A DNA stretch of 15,090 nucleotides, taken from Acidimicrobiales bacterium (GTDB lineage Bacteria; Actinomycetota; Acidimicrobiia; Acidimicrobiales; SHLQ01). A program made the position numbers and the translations under genes. This document shows positions 6,992 through 12,799 of the stretch, piece by piece. Location of the stretch: contig JABDJW010000268.1 in assembly GCA_013002375.1 (NCBI GenBank), positions 1 through 15,090 on the forward strand, written 5' to 3'. How positions within the stretch are numbered: position 1 is the stretch's first letter; each line of letters opens with the position of its first letter. The notes below the pieces were generated by a model. The model ran no database searches. It had not been told where the DNA came from and saw nothing but the letters and a program-made list of their open reading frames with translations.

Positions 6992-7729
6992 GTGGCTGCT
7001 TCACCCCGCCTGCTTCTGATGATGGCCATGGAGGCTGAGGCCGACCCCGTGCGCCGGGCTCTCGGCATCACCGCCACGGGCCGGCCGGTTCACCCGCGTT
7101 TTCCGTTCGTGCTGTACCACCAGGCCGGCCGAGCCATCGGTGCCGGCGTCACCACCGACATCGCAGTGGCCGTGTACGGCACCGATCCGCGCTTCGGCGT
7201 CGACGCCATCGGCACGCAGCCCGCCGCAGTCGCCACCACCCTGGCCGCGGCCGAGACCGAGCCGACCTTGATCGTGTCGGCCGGGACGGCTGGGGGCTTC
7301 GCCAACCGGGGTGGTGCCATCGGTTCGGTGTATCTGAGCGCCGCGCCGGTCGTGTTCCACGATCGTCGTATCCCGCTGGGTGCCTTCGAGCCATATGGCG
7401 TTGGCTCGTACCCGACCATCGGCACCGACAAGATCGCCGAAGCAGCGGGCGTCGAGCCGGGCGTCGTCACGACCGGCAACTCCCTCGACGCGCCTGCAGT
7501 CGACCGGGCGACGATGGAGTCAGCCGGCGCCCATGCCAAGGACATGGAAGCGGCGGCCGTGGCCTGGGTGGCCGAATCGCTCGGCGTCGACTTCGCCGCG
7601 GTGAAGGCGATCACCGACTTGATCGACACGCCCGAACCCACCGCCGACCAGTTCGAGCGGAACCTCACCCACGCGACCGAGCGCCTGGCCGAGATGATCC
7701 CGGCCGTGCTGCGCGCCTTGTTGCGCTGA
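6992..7729 (+). CDS. 5'-methylthioadenosine/S-adenosylhomocysteine nucleosidase (plant-type MTAN)
   Basis: A 245-residue PNP/UDP-phosphorylase-fold nucleosidase. It would cleave adenine from methylthioadenosine (and perhaps SAH) in methionine salvage in the cytosol. The first strand RLLLMMAMEAEA (6-17) carries the conserved Glu14. VSAGTAGGF (95-103), the VFHDRRIP...YGVG block (121-138), TTGNSLDAP (160-168), KDMEAAAVA with Glu186, and KAITDLID with the catalytic acid Asp209 follow. The GVDAIGTQPAAV and FHDRRIP blocks resemble plant MTN1/MTN2 more than the short E. coli Pfs form. GTG 6992 is chosen because the first strand needs it; ATG 7019 would cut that strand. The ribosome site is weak. The gene is divergent from the pentapeptide gene and convergent with the SDR gene, 2 bp between the stops. 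Confidence 0.85.
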   Translation: MAASPRLLLMMAMEAEADPVRRALGITATGRPVHPRFPFVLYHQAGRAIGAGVTTDIAVAVYGTDPRFGVDAIGTQPAAVATTLAAAETEPTLIVSAGTAGGFANRGGAIGSVYLSAAPVVFHDRRIPLGAFEPYGVGSYPTIGTDKIAEAAGVEPGVVTTGNSLDAPAVDRATMESAGAHAKDMEAAAVAWVAESLGVDFAAVKAITDLIDTPEPTADQFERNLTHATERLAEMIPAVLRALLR

Positions 7730-7731
7730 CG

Positions 7732-8538
7732 CTATTCGCGGGCGCGGCTCACCGCCGCGGTGACGGCCCGTCGCACCGGGCCGGGCAGGCTGGCGTTCAC
7801 GCTTCGAAGCACCCGGTTCCGTTTGCCGGAAACCACGATGGCCTTGCCTGCCTCGGCGCCGACCAGACCCGCTTCTGCGACCTGCTCGGCCGTTTGCCAG
7901 ATCCAGTCGGGAACGTCGTTGATGTCGGAGCCGGCGCGCTCCTGGAACTCGGTGCGGGTCATGCCCGGCATCAGACAGGAGACGACGACACCGGAATCGG
8001 CCAGATCGACCGCAAGGGACTGCGAAAAGCTGTTCACGAAGGCCTTGGTGGCGTTGTAGGTCGCCGAGCCCGGTCCGACGAGTTCGGCCGCCACCGACGA
8101 CACGTTCAAGACGGTGCCGCCGCCACGGTCGCGCATCGCCTGGGCCGCGGCATGGCACAGGCGATGCAGGGCGACGACGTTCACGGCGACGACGGTGGCC
8201 TCGCCCGCGTAGTCGAGATCGGCAAACGGACCGTCGAACCCGATTCCCGCGTTGTTGACCAGCAGGTCGATCGGACGCTCGACGGCCGACACTCGGGCCG
8301 CGACACGGTCGAGGTCGGCAGGGTCGGCCAGGTCGGCCACCAGCACCTCGACCTGCACATCGTGGGCGGTCATGACGTCGACCGCCAGGGCATCAAGTCG
8401 TTCTTGATCCCGCGCCACGACCACCAGGTGCGTGGAGCGCTCGGCCAGCTGCTGGGCCATGGCCAGCCCGATACCCGAGGACGCCCCGGTGACGAGCGCC
8501 CGAGTCCATGTCGACTTCGGATGCAGCGTTGCGGTCAT
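7732..8538 (-). CDS. Short-chain dehydrogenase/reductase (SDR)
   Basis: A 268-residue classical SDR. The cofactor motif TGASSGIG lies at 17-24, NNAG at 95-98, catalytic Ser147/148 in NVSSVA, and the YxxxK pair as Tyr161 and Lys165 in YNATK. The set is complete, so an active NAD(P)(H)-dependent oxidoreductase is expected; an Arg at the end of strand 2 (VVARD, 40-44) leans to NADP(H). The substrate is not predictable. The C-terminal tail after about 235 is basic and unlike the core. ATG 8538 gives a normal N-terminus. The gene is divergent from RNase Z, with 80 bp between the starts, and its 3' end abuts the nucleosidase stop. Confidence 0.9.
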   Translation of the reverse strand: MTATLHPKSTWTRALVTGASSGIGLAMAQQLAERSTHLVVVARDQERLDALAVDVMTAHDVQVEVLVADLADPADLDRVAARVSAVERPIDLLVNNAGIGFDGPFADLDYAGEATVVAVNVVALHRLCHAAAQAMRDRGGGTVLNVSSVAAELVGPGSATYNATKAFVNSFSQSLAVDLADSGVVVSCLMPGMTRTEFQERAGSDINDVPDWIWQTAEQVAEAGLVGAEAGKAIVVSGKRNRVLRSVNASLPGPVRRAVTAAVSRARE

Positions 8539-8618
8539 GGGCCGAGACTACCGAGTGGCGGACCGGGCAGCCGGTCGCCCAGCTGGTTGAATGGGTGCAG
8601 CGGCAGTGGAGCGCATGA

Positions 8619-9533
8619 ATGAGCAATCGCGAACTGGTGGTTTTGGGCACGGCGTCGGCCGCGCCGACCCGCGAGCGCAACCACAACGGCTATGCGCTCC
8701 GATGGGACGATCAGCTCGTGCTCTTCGACCCGGGCGAAGGGTTTCAGCGCCAGTGCACGTTGGCCGGCGTACCGATCGCCCGGGCCACCGCGCTCTGCCT
8801 CACCCATTTCCACGGCGACCATTGCCTCGGCCTGCCCGGAGTCATCGCCAAGCGCGACATGGATCACCGCGAAGAGCTCCTCCCGATCTTCTACCCGGCG
8901 CAAGGCGAGCGGATCCTCCAGAGTTTGTGCTCCAGCACCGCCAACGACATGCAGATCAATCTGGACGCCACCCCGACGACCGCACCACCGGATCGGCTCT
9001 TGACCGCAGGCACGATCGGCCAGCTGACGGTCGAGGTCGCGGCCCTCGAGCACCGGGTCCCGACCCAGGGGTATCGGCTCACCGAGCCGGATCACCGGCA
9101 CTTTCTCGTCGACCGACTCGAGGCGGCCGGTATCGAAGGCGAGGCGATTGGCGAGCTGGCCGCCCACGGCGCGATCGAGACCGCCCGAGGCACGGTCCGC
9201 CTCGAGGACGTCTCCGAAATCACACCGGGCCGGCGGTTTGCGTTCGTGCTGGACACCCACCTCTGCCGCGGCGCCGAGTTGCTCGCCGATGGCGCCGACC
9301 TCATGGTGTGTGAGAGCACGTTCCTCGAATCCGAACGGCACCAGGCCGACGATTACGGCCACATGACCGCGGCGGACGCCGGACGGCTCGCCGCCGCCGC
9401 CGGCGTCAAACGCCTGGTGCTCACCCACTTCTCGTCCCGCTACCACCACTTCGAAGCATTTGCGGCCGAAGCCGGCCGATTTCACGACGATGTCTGGGCG
9501 GCCAACGATTTCGATCGCGTGCCCTTCGACTGA
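8619..9533 (+). CDS. rnz: Ribonuclease Z (tRNA 3'-end processing)
   Basis: A 304-residue metallo-beta-lactamase-fold protein, the normal length for bacterial RNase Z. It removes the 3' trailer of tRNA precursors that lack an encoded CCA. The metal motif THFHGDH (62-68), LEHRVPTQGYR with His144, the strand FVLDTHLC with Asp212, YGHMTA with His248 and LTHFSSRY with His270 give the full zinc ligand set in the usual order. The segment at 152-200 matches the flexible tRNA-binding exosite arm region. ATG 8619 has GGAG 7 nt upstream. FVLDTH replaces the more common D-T-R, a small deviation outside the metal ligand itself. No neighbour is functionally linked. Confidence 0.94.
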   Translation: MSNRELVVLGTASAAPTRERNHNGYALRWDDQLVLFDPGEGFQRQCTLAGVPIARATALCLTHFHGDHCLGLPGVIAKRDMDHREELLPIFYPAQGERILQSLCSSTANDMQINLDATPTTAPPDRLLTAGTIGQLTVEVAALEHRVPTQGYRLTEPDHRHFLVDRLEAAGIEGEAIGELAAHGAIETARGTVRLEDVSEITPGRRFAFVLDTHLCRGAELLADGADLMVCESTFLESERHQADDYGHMTAADAGRLAAAAGVKRLVLTHFSSRYHHFEAFAAEAGRFHDDVWAANDFDRVPFD

Positions 9534-9655
9534 ACCAAAGGCCGTCGCGGGGCATCTCACCCAGTGGAAACCCCTCCACGACTGGCTGGCCCGAGCTGGC
9601 GTCCTGCCGGTTCGAAGCCGGTCGGTTGCCGGGGGTTTTGAGGACTGCGGCTCAG
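9534..9655. terminator. Structured intergenic region between convergent rnz and thioesterase genes
   Basis: 122 bp with several stems and no ORF. GTGGA (9564-9568) pairs with TCCAC (9575-9579). CCGG (9607-9610) pairs with CCGG (9618-9621) around TTCGAAG. CCGG (9618-9621) could instead pair with 9629-9632, just before GGGTTTT (9633-9639). AAACCCC (9568-9574) can also pair with GGGGTTT (9632-9638). The short T-run suits termination of rnz on the plus strand. The position favours a terminator; exact structure is uncertain. Confidence 0.4.
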
Positions 9656-10486
9656 CTAGGTCCGCTTGCGCACCATCGCCGACTGCGAGCCGATGGCGAG
9701 CAGGACGCCGTCGGGCGTGAACATGCGCACCATGCCGTGACCGAAGCCGGTCACGACCCCTTCGACCTGAATGTCGAGCAGGAACCATTCGGTCGGCTGG
9801 ACGTTCAGCACCCGGATCGTGTTGTCGAGGCTGTTGCTGGCCGTCGGGGCATCGAGCGCGACCGAAATCGCCATCGGAACGAAATCACCCAGCACCGCCA
9901 GCGCCGCAGCACTGCCATCGGTGAGCCCGGGCACCCGGATCCACATGCCCACCCGGCCCGGGCCGATCAGCCCCGGCCGGCGCTCGAGCCCCGCCGCATC
10001 GTTGGCCGCCAGCTCGGCTGATTCGGCCTGGAGCAACGCCATCCGCGACTCGAAGCGGCTACTGATGGTGCCGGGCGTGGTGGTGGCGGCCCGAAGCGGG
10101 CACTCCTCGGGCGGTCGCACCGGCGGCATCACCGGATGCAGGTAGGTGTCGGGGTAGTCCCGCCGCCCGAGCGCGGCGTTCACGGTGATGATCTCGCTGC
10201 CCCCGATGTGGCCGGTGGCCCGGGCCTGGGTCGTGGTGTTGCCCTCCGCGGCCAGGACGACGTCGATGTCGAGCACCGAACCTTCGGGTGCGAAGCTCAG
10301 GTAGTGGGCGGTGGCCCACACCACCGGCCGGCCCGCGGTGCCCTCCAACGCAACGATGGCCGCACCCAGTGCCGCACCGCCGAACAACGTGCCGTATCCC
10401 GAACACACGCCGAGATCGATCGGCAGCACCCAGCGGAACGGATTGTGGGTGGGCTCGACGCCGAGCCAGGTCCGACTGTCGCTCAC
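9656..10486 (-). CDS. Acyl-CoA thioesterase-like protein (double hotdog)
   Basis: A 276-residue protein with two hotdog units. The first has CSGYGTLFGGAALGAAIVAL (28-47), the helix wrapped by the sheet, then VVWATAHYLSFAPEG. The second has SLDNTIR and a C-terminal strand set ending GVLLAIGSQSAMVR. This is the layout of the TesB-like/4HBT_3 thioesterase superfamily, which hydrolyses acyl-CoA thioesters in the cytosol. Catalytic residues vary in this group, so activity is likely but not proven. GTG 10486 is chosen because it overlaps the stop of the upstream alpha/beta hydrolase by 4 bp (GTGA), implying translational coupling. The frame stays open far upstream, but that part is the antisense shadow of the hydrolase. 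Confidence 0.85.
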   Translation of the reverse strand: MSDSRTWLGVEPTHNPFRWVLPIDLGVCSGYGTLFGGAALGAAIVALEGTAGRPVVWATAHYLSFAPEGSVLDIDVVLAAEGNTTTQARATGHIGGSEIITVNAALGRRDYPDTYLHPVMPPVRPPEECPLRAATTTPGTISSRFESRMALLQAESAELAANDAAGLERRPGLIGPGRVGMWIRVPGLTDGSAAALAVLGDFVPMAISVALDAPTASNSLDNTIRVLNVQPTEWFLLDIQVEGVVTGFGHGMVRMFTPDGVLLAIGSQSAMVRKRT

Positions 10487-11334
10487 CGCGGAAGGGCCTT
10501 TCGAATGCTCGCGGCGATCCGGGCCGGGTCTTGCATCGGCCCGAAATGGTTGAGGTCGGCCATCGACACGTAGAAGCCGTTGAGCAGGTGTTCGGCCACA
10601 GTCGGGGCGATCATCGACGGCGGGCCACCGTCGCCCGACCCGACCACGGTGGTGGGCGTCGCGATGGCACCCAGATTGGCGAAGACCTCGCCGTGTTCGG
10701 CCGAGAAGAAGGCCGCTTCGGTCGCGCCGCGGCACCGCAGCTGCACCGTGCCGTCGTCGAGATCGCCGAAGCCGTGTTCGACGTAGGCCCGCAAGGACGC
10801 CGGATCGGTCGTCGAGAACGGCGGTTTCGCTGCGTAGTTCTCGAACGCTTCGTCGCGACTGGCGAAGATCTCTCGACGGCGGCGGGCCGAATCGGCGAGC
10901 GGATTCGGGGCACCGGCCGGCCGGGCCGCCTCGGCCGGGAAGACGATCGGCTCGAACGCCCACAGGCTGCGAAACCGGCCCGCGACGGCTTGTTCGGCCA
11001 GCATCAGGCCGCACCCACCCATCGACCAACCGACGCCGTCGAGCTGACCCGGCTCCGCGTGCCCGGCTGCGTAGAGATGGTCGACGACCGCACTGACGTC
11101 GTCGCCCACGCCGTCCCACTCGTACGCCAGGTTGTCGGGGGTCCGCGAGACGCCGTGACCGCGGAGGTCGATGGCCCAACAGCGGGCGTCGGCCGCGAGG
11201 GCGTCGGCCACCGGCTGCCACACCCGCCCGTGCATTCCGTTGGCGTGCACCATCAACAGCGCCGGTCCGACCCCGCCGAGATCGTGCAGCGCGACCTCGA
11301 CCCCATCGGTCGACGGAATGTACGCAATGGTCAT
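10483..11334 (-). CDS. Alpha/beta hydrolase
   Basis: A 283-residue single-domain alpha/beta hydrolase. MVHANGMHG (28-36) forms the oxyanion region, AIDLRGHG (54-61) is the usual strand after it, GWSMGG places the nucleophile Ser104, and LNHFGPM carries His263. The lid lies at about 130-200 and includes a GDLDDGTVQLRCRG segment (190-203) seen in esterase/acyltransferase-like members. No signal peptide is seen. The preceding minus-strand sequence has a TATGCT about 9 nt before the ATG with a poor -35 (CTTCCA, 17-nt spacer), so promoter evidence is weak. It is coupled to the thioesterase gene, suggesting joint work on acyl esters or acyl-CoA; the substrate is unknown. Confidence 0.88.
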   Translation of the reverse strand: MTIAYIPSTDGVEVALHDLGGVGPALLMVHANGMHGRVWQPVADALAADARCWAIDLRGHGVSRTPDNLAYEWDGVGDDVSAVVDHLYAAGHAEPGQLDGVGWSMGGCGLMLAEQAVAGRFRSLWAFEPIVFPAEAARPAGAPNPLADSARRRREIFASRDEAFENYAAKPPFSTTDPASLRAYVEHGFGDLDDGTVQLRCRGATEAAFFSAEHGEVFANLGAIATPTTVVGSGDGGPPSMIAPTVAEHLLNGFYVSMADLNHFGPMQDPARIAASIRKALPR

Positions 11335-11365
11335 CAGCGCCCGAGCATAACGGCGCTACTCACCG

Positions 11366-11644
11366 GTGGAAGCGGGCAATACCCTGAGAATCGTGGATGG
11401 ATATGCCGGACCGGCTCGGGCCCTGGTCGACGGACGTGATGTCGGCCAGTGGCGGGTGGAACTCGAGCCATTGGCCGACGACCGCGACGAGCGCTCCTGG
11501 GGCGGCCGAGTCGCGAACAGCGACTACGTCCTGTGGGGCCTGGCCGGTCGGAGACTCGAGCTCGTCCTCCCGAGCGGCCACCGGGCCGCGTGCGTGGTAC
11601 GCCCGACCGGCGAAATCATCGGCCTCGGACCCGCCCCGTTCTGA
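11366..11644 (+). CDS. Small hypothetical protein, unrecognised
   Basis: A 92-residue ORF beginning at GTG 11366; a second GTG at 11393 would give 83 residues and has GAGA upstream, so the start is uncertain. The sequence alternates hydrophobic and charged residues (GQWRVELEPL, DYVLWGLAGRRLELVLP, CVVRPTGEIIGLG), suggesting a small all-beta fold. There are two tryptophan-rich turns and one cysteine. No membrane segment or known motif is seen. It is divergent from the alpha/beta hydrolase and is followed 8 bp after its stop by the first hairpin repeat. The coding-like amino acid mix and the tidy stop before the repeat support a real gene, but only moderately. Function unknown. Confidence 0.55.
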   Translation: MEAGNTLRIVDGYAGPARALVDGRDVGQWRVELEPLADDRDERSWGGRVANSDYVLWGLAGRRLELVLPSGHRAACVVRPTGEIIGLGPAPF

Positions 11645-11651
11645 CCCAACC

Positions 11652-11702
11652 CGATCTCTGATGCCTGAACCGCACTATGTACGGGTAGAGCGTCAGAGAT
11701 CG
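11652..11702. repeat. Hairpin repeat, copy 1
   Basis: CGATCTCTGA (11652-11661) pairs with TCAGAGATCG (11693-11702), followed inward by a second imperfect stem around the loop TAT (ACCGCAC / GTACGGGT). The first 27 nt from 11654 are identical to copy 2 from 14195, and 43 of 48 positions match overall; all five differences are transitions in the right half. Similarity extends a further ~10 nt to the left (GACCCA...CCC). It follows the small hypothetical gene and precedes the PadR promoter, so it may act as a terminator. Confidence 0.85.
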
Positions 11703-11715
11703 CGCTGTAATCCGC

Positions 11716-11744
11716 TTGACCTAGAGCCCATTAACAGCTACTAT
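11716..11744 (+). promoter_or_regulatory. Sigma70-type promoter of the PadR-NfeD-flotillin operon
   Basis: TTGACC (11716-11721) and TACTAT (11739-11744) are separated by exactly 17 nt, close to the TTGACA/TATAAT consensus. The PadR ATG starts 8 nt after the -10 box, so the expected transcription start falls at about 11750-11752 and the transcript is probably leaderless. No ribosome site is present before this ATG, which fits. Confidence 0.7.
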
Positions 11745-11761
11745 TCAACGCATGGTAGCTG
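11735..11761. promoter_or_regulatory. Candidate PadR operator (inverted repeat over -10 and start codon)
   Basis: CAGCTAC (11735-11741) and GTAGCTG (11755-11761) form a perfect inverted repeat with 13 nt between, so half-site centres are 20 bp apart, about two helical turns. It covers the -10 box, the predicted start point and the first codons of the PadR gene. That suits autorepression by a PadR dimer, but binding is inferred. Confidence 0.45.
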
Positions 11762-12156
11762 GCAATGCACCAGAGCCGAACGCTCTGACCACGTCGAAAC
11801 ATCACGCCCAGATCATGAAGGGCGTGCTCGACATGTGTTTGCTGGCCCGAATCGCCGAGGAACCGAGCTACGGCTACGAACTCGTCACCACCCTCAACGA
11901 CGGCGGTTTGCCCGTCGCCGGCGAGGGCAGCATCTACCCGGTGCTCAAACGTCTGAAACAACAGGGGTTGATCGAGGGTTACCTCGTCGACTCCCCCTCC
12001 GGACCGGCCCGCAAGTACTACCGAGCCACTCCTGAAGGGGATCTGGTGTTGGCCGACTGGAAAACCGATTGGACCAACGTGGCCAACGGTGTGAACGCCA
12101 TGTTGGCCACCCGGAACAAACCGACATCGAAAGGCAAGAAAGGAACCGCACGATGA
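11752..12156 (+). CDS. PadR-family transcriptional regulator
   Basis: A 134-residue winged-helix protein of the short PadR type. The YGYEL motif (40-44), GEGSIYPVLKRLKQQGLI (57-74, recognition helix) and the wing with GPARKYYRATPEG (84-96) are diagnostic. A C-terminal helix (about 98-118) should form the dimer arm; the tail is basic (KGKKG). PadR proteins usually repress their own promoter and a neighbouring operon in response to ligand or membrane-active compounds. Here it is the first gene of an operon with an NfeD-like protein and flotillin: its TGA overlaps the NfeD ATG (ATGA). ATG 11752 is supported by promoter position rather than a ribosome site. Confidence 0.93.
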   Translation: MVAGNAPEPNALTTSKHHAQIMKGVLDMCLLARIAEEPSYGYELVTTLNDGGLPVAGEGSIYPVLKRLKQQGLIEGYLVDSPSGPARKYYRATPEGDLVLADWKTDWTNVANGVNAMLATRNKPTSKGKKGTAR

Positions 12157-12797
12157 TCTGGATCTACCTCTCTGCCCTCATCTTCGGTGGCGTGTTCACG
12201 ATCCCGATGGTCCTCGGCGGCCTCGACTTCGATGGCGACGTCGATTTCGACTTCGACGCCGATGGTGATCTCGCCCTCGACACCGGCGATTTCGATGCCG
12301 GCGGCGACATCGACGTCAGTGAAACCAACACCGGCGGCATCGATACCGGCGGTGCGATCAGCGACTTCGTCGGCACGCTGCTGTCGTTCCGCTCGATCGT
12401 CTTCGCCCTCACGTTCTTCGGACTGACCGGCATCGTGTTCAACCTGTTCGATTACAGCGAACCGTTCCCGCTGCTGATGGCGGCCGGCCTTGGCTTCGTG
12501 GCTGCGGCGCTCAACGCGCAACTCTTTAGCATGCTGGGCCGCGGTGAATCCGACAGCCGACTGTCGAACCGCGACATCGAAGGCAAGCCGGCAACCGTCG
12601 TGCTGCCGCTCAACGAAGACCGCAAGGGGCGCATTCGTGTGCCCATCCGTGGCGAGACGATCTACATGGTCGCTCTGCCGTGGGACAAGGCAAACAGGCC
12701 CTATGCCGTCGGCGAGTCCGTCGTCGTCGTAGAAATTGAGGACGGGACTGCATTGGTGGCGCCGCTGCCAGGTCTCGAACTCGGGGAGGAAAGCTAA
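12153..12797 (+). CDS. NfeD-like membrane protein with Asp-rich loop (flotillin partner)
   Basis: A 214-residue protein. It has a hydrophobic N-terminal segment (2-22), two further membrane segments at about 79-98 and 106-124, and a C-terminal OB-fold-like domain (about 140-204: GKPATVVLPL, GRIRVPIRGE, VGESVVVVEIEDGTALVAP). That layout matches the short NfeD/YuaF/YqiJ proteins encoded beside flotillins. The loop between membrane segments 1 and 2 holds 14 Asp between residues 25 and 64, including D-x-D-x-D-G at 33-38, an EF-hand/dockerin-like calcium-binding pattern. ATG 12153 overlaps the PadR stop and has AGGA 8 nt upstream. Its stop is 2 bp before the flotillin ATG. It likely works with flotillin at membrane microdomains. 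Confidence 0.85.
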   Translation: MIWIYLSALIFGGVFTIPMVLGGLDFDGDVDFDFDADGDLALDTGDFDAGGDIDVSETNTGGIDTGGAISDFVGTLLSFRSIVFALTFFGLTGIVFNLFDYSEPFPLLMAAGLGFVAAALNAQLFSMLGRGESDSRLSNRDIEGKPATVVLPLNEDRKGRIRVPIRGETIYMVALPWDKANRPYAVGESVVVVEIEDGTALVAPLPGLELGEES

Positions 12798-12799
12798 CC

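Noticed and set aside
6954..7004. GTG 7004 as start of the pentapeptide-repeat protein
   Set aside because: It would overlap the divergent nucleosidase start and adds 17 residues with no family support; ATG 6953 preferred, though no ribosome site decides it.
9541..9632. tRNA-like element: a T-arm-like GCCGG-TTCGAAG-CCGGT at 9606-9622
   Set aside because: No 5' sequence complements the would-be 3' acceptor strand (9623-9629), there is no D-arm or anticodon arm in register, and position 60 is a purine. A selenocysteine tRNA fold was also tried and failed.
10487..11221. Upstream extension of the thioesterase frame
   Set aside because: It is an Arg-rich shadow of the alpha/beta hydrolase; GTG 10486 at the 4-bp overlap fits the family N-terminus.
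11397..12035. Long plus-strand frame through the small ORF, hairpin repeat and PadR gene
   Set aside because: It shadows two better genes. The peptide MPEPHYVRV it contains recurs at copy 2 only because the DNA repeat recurs.
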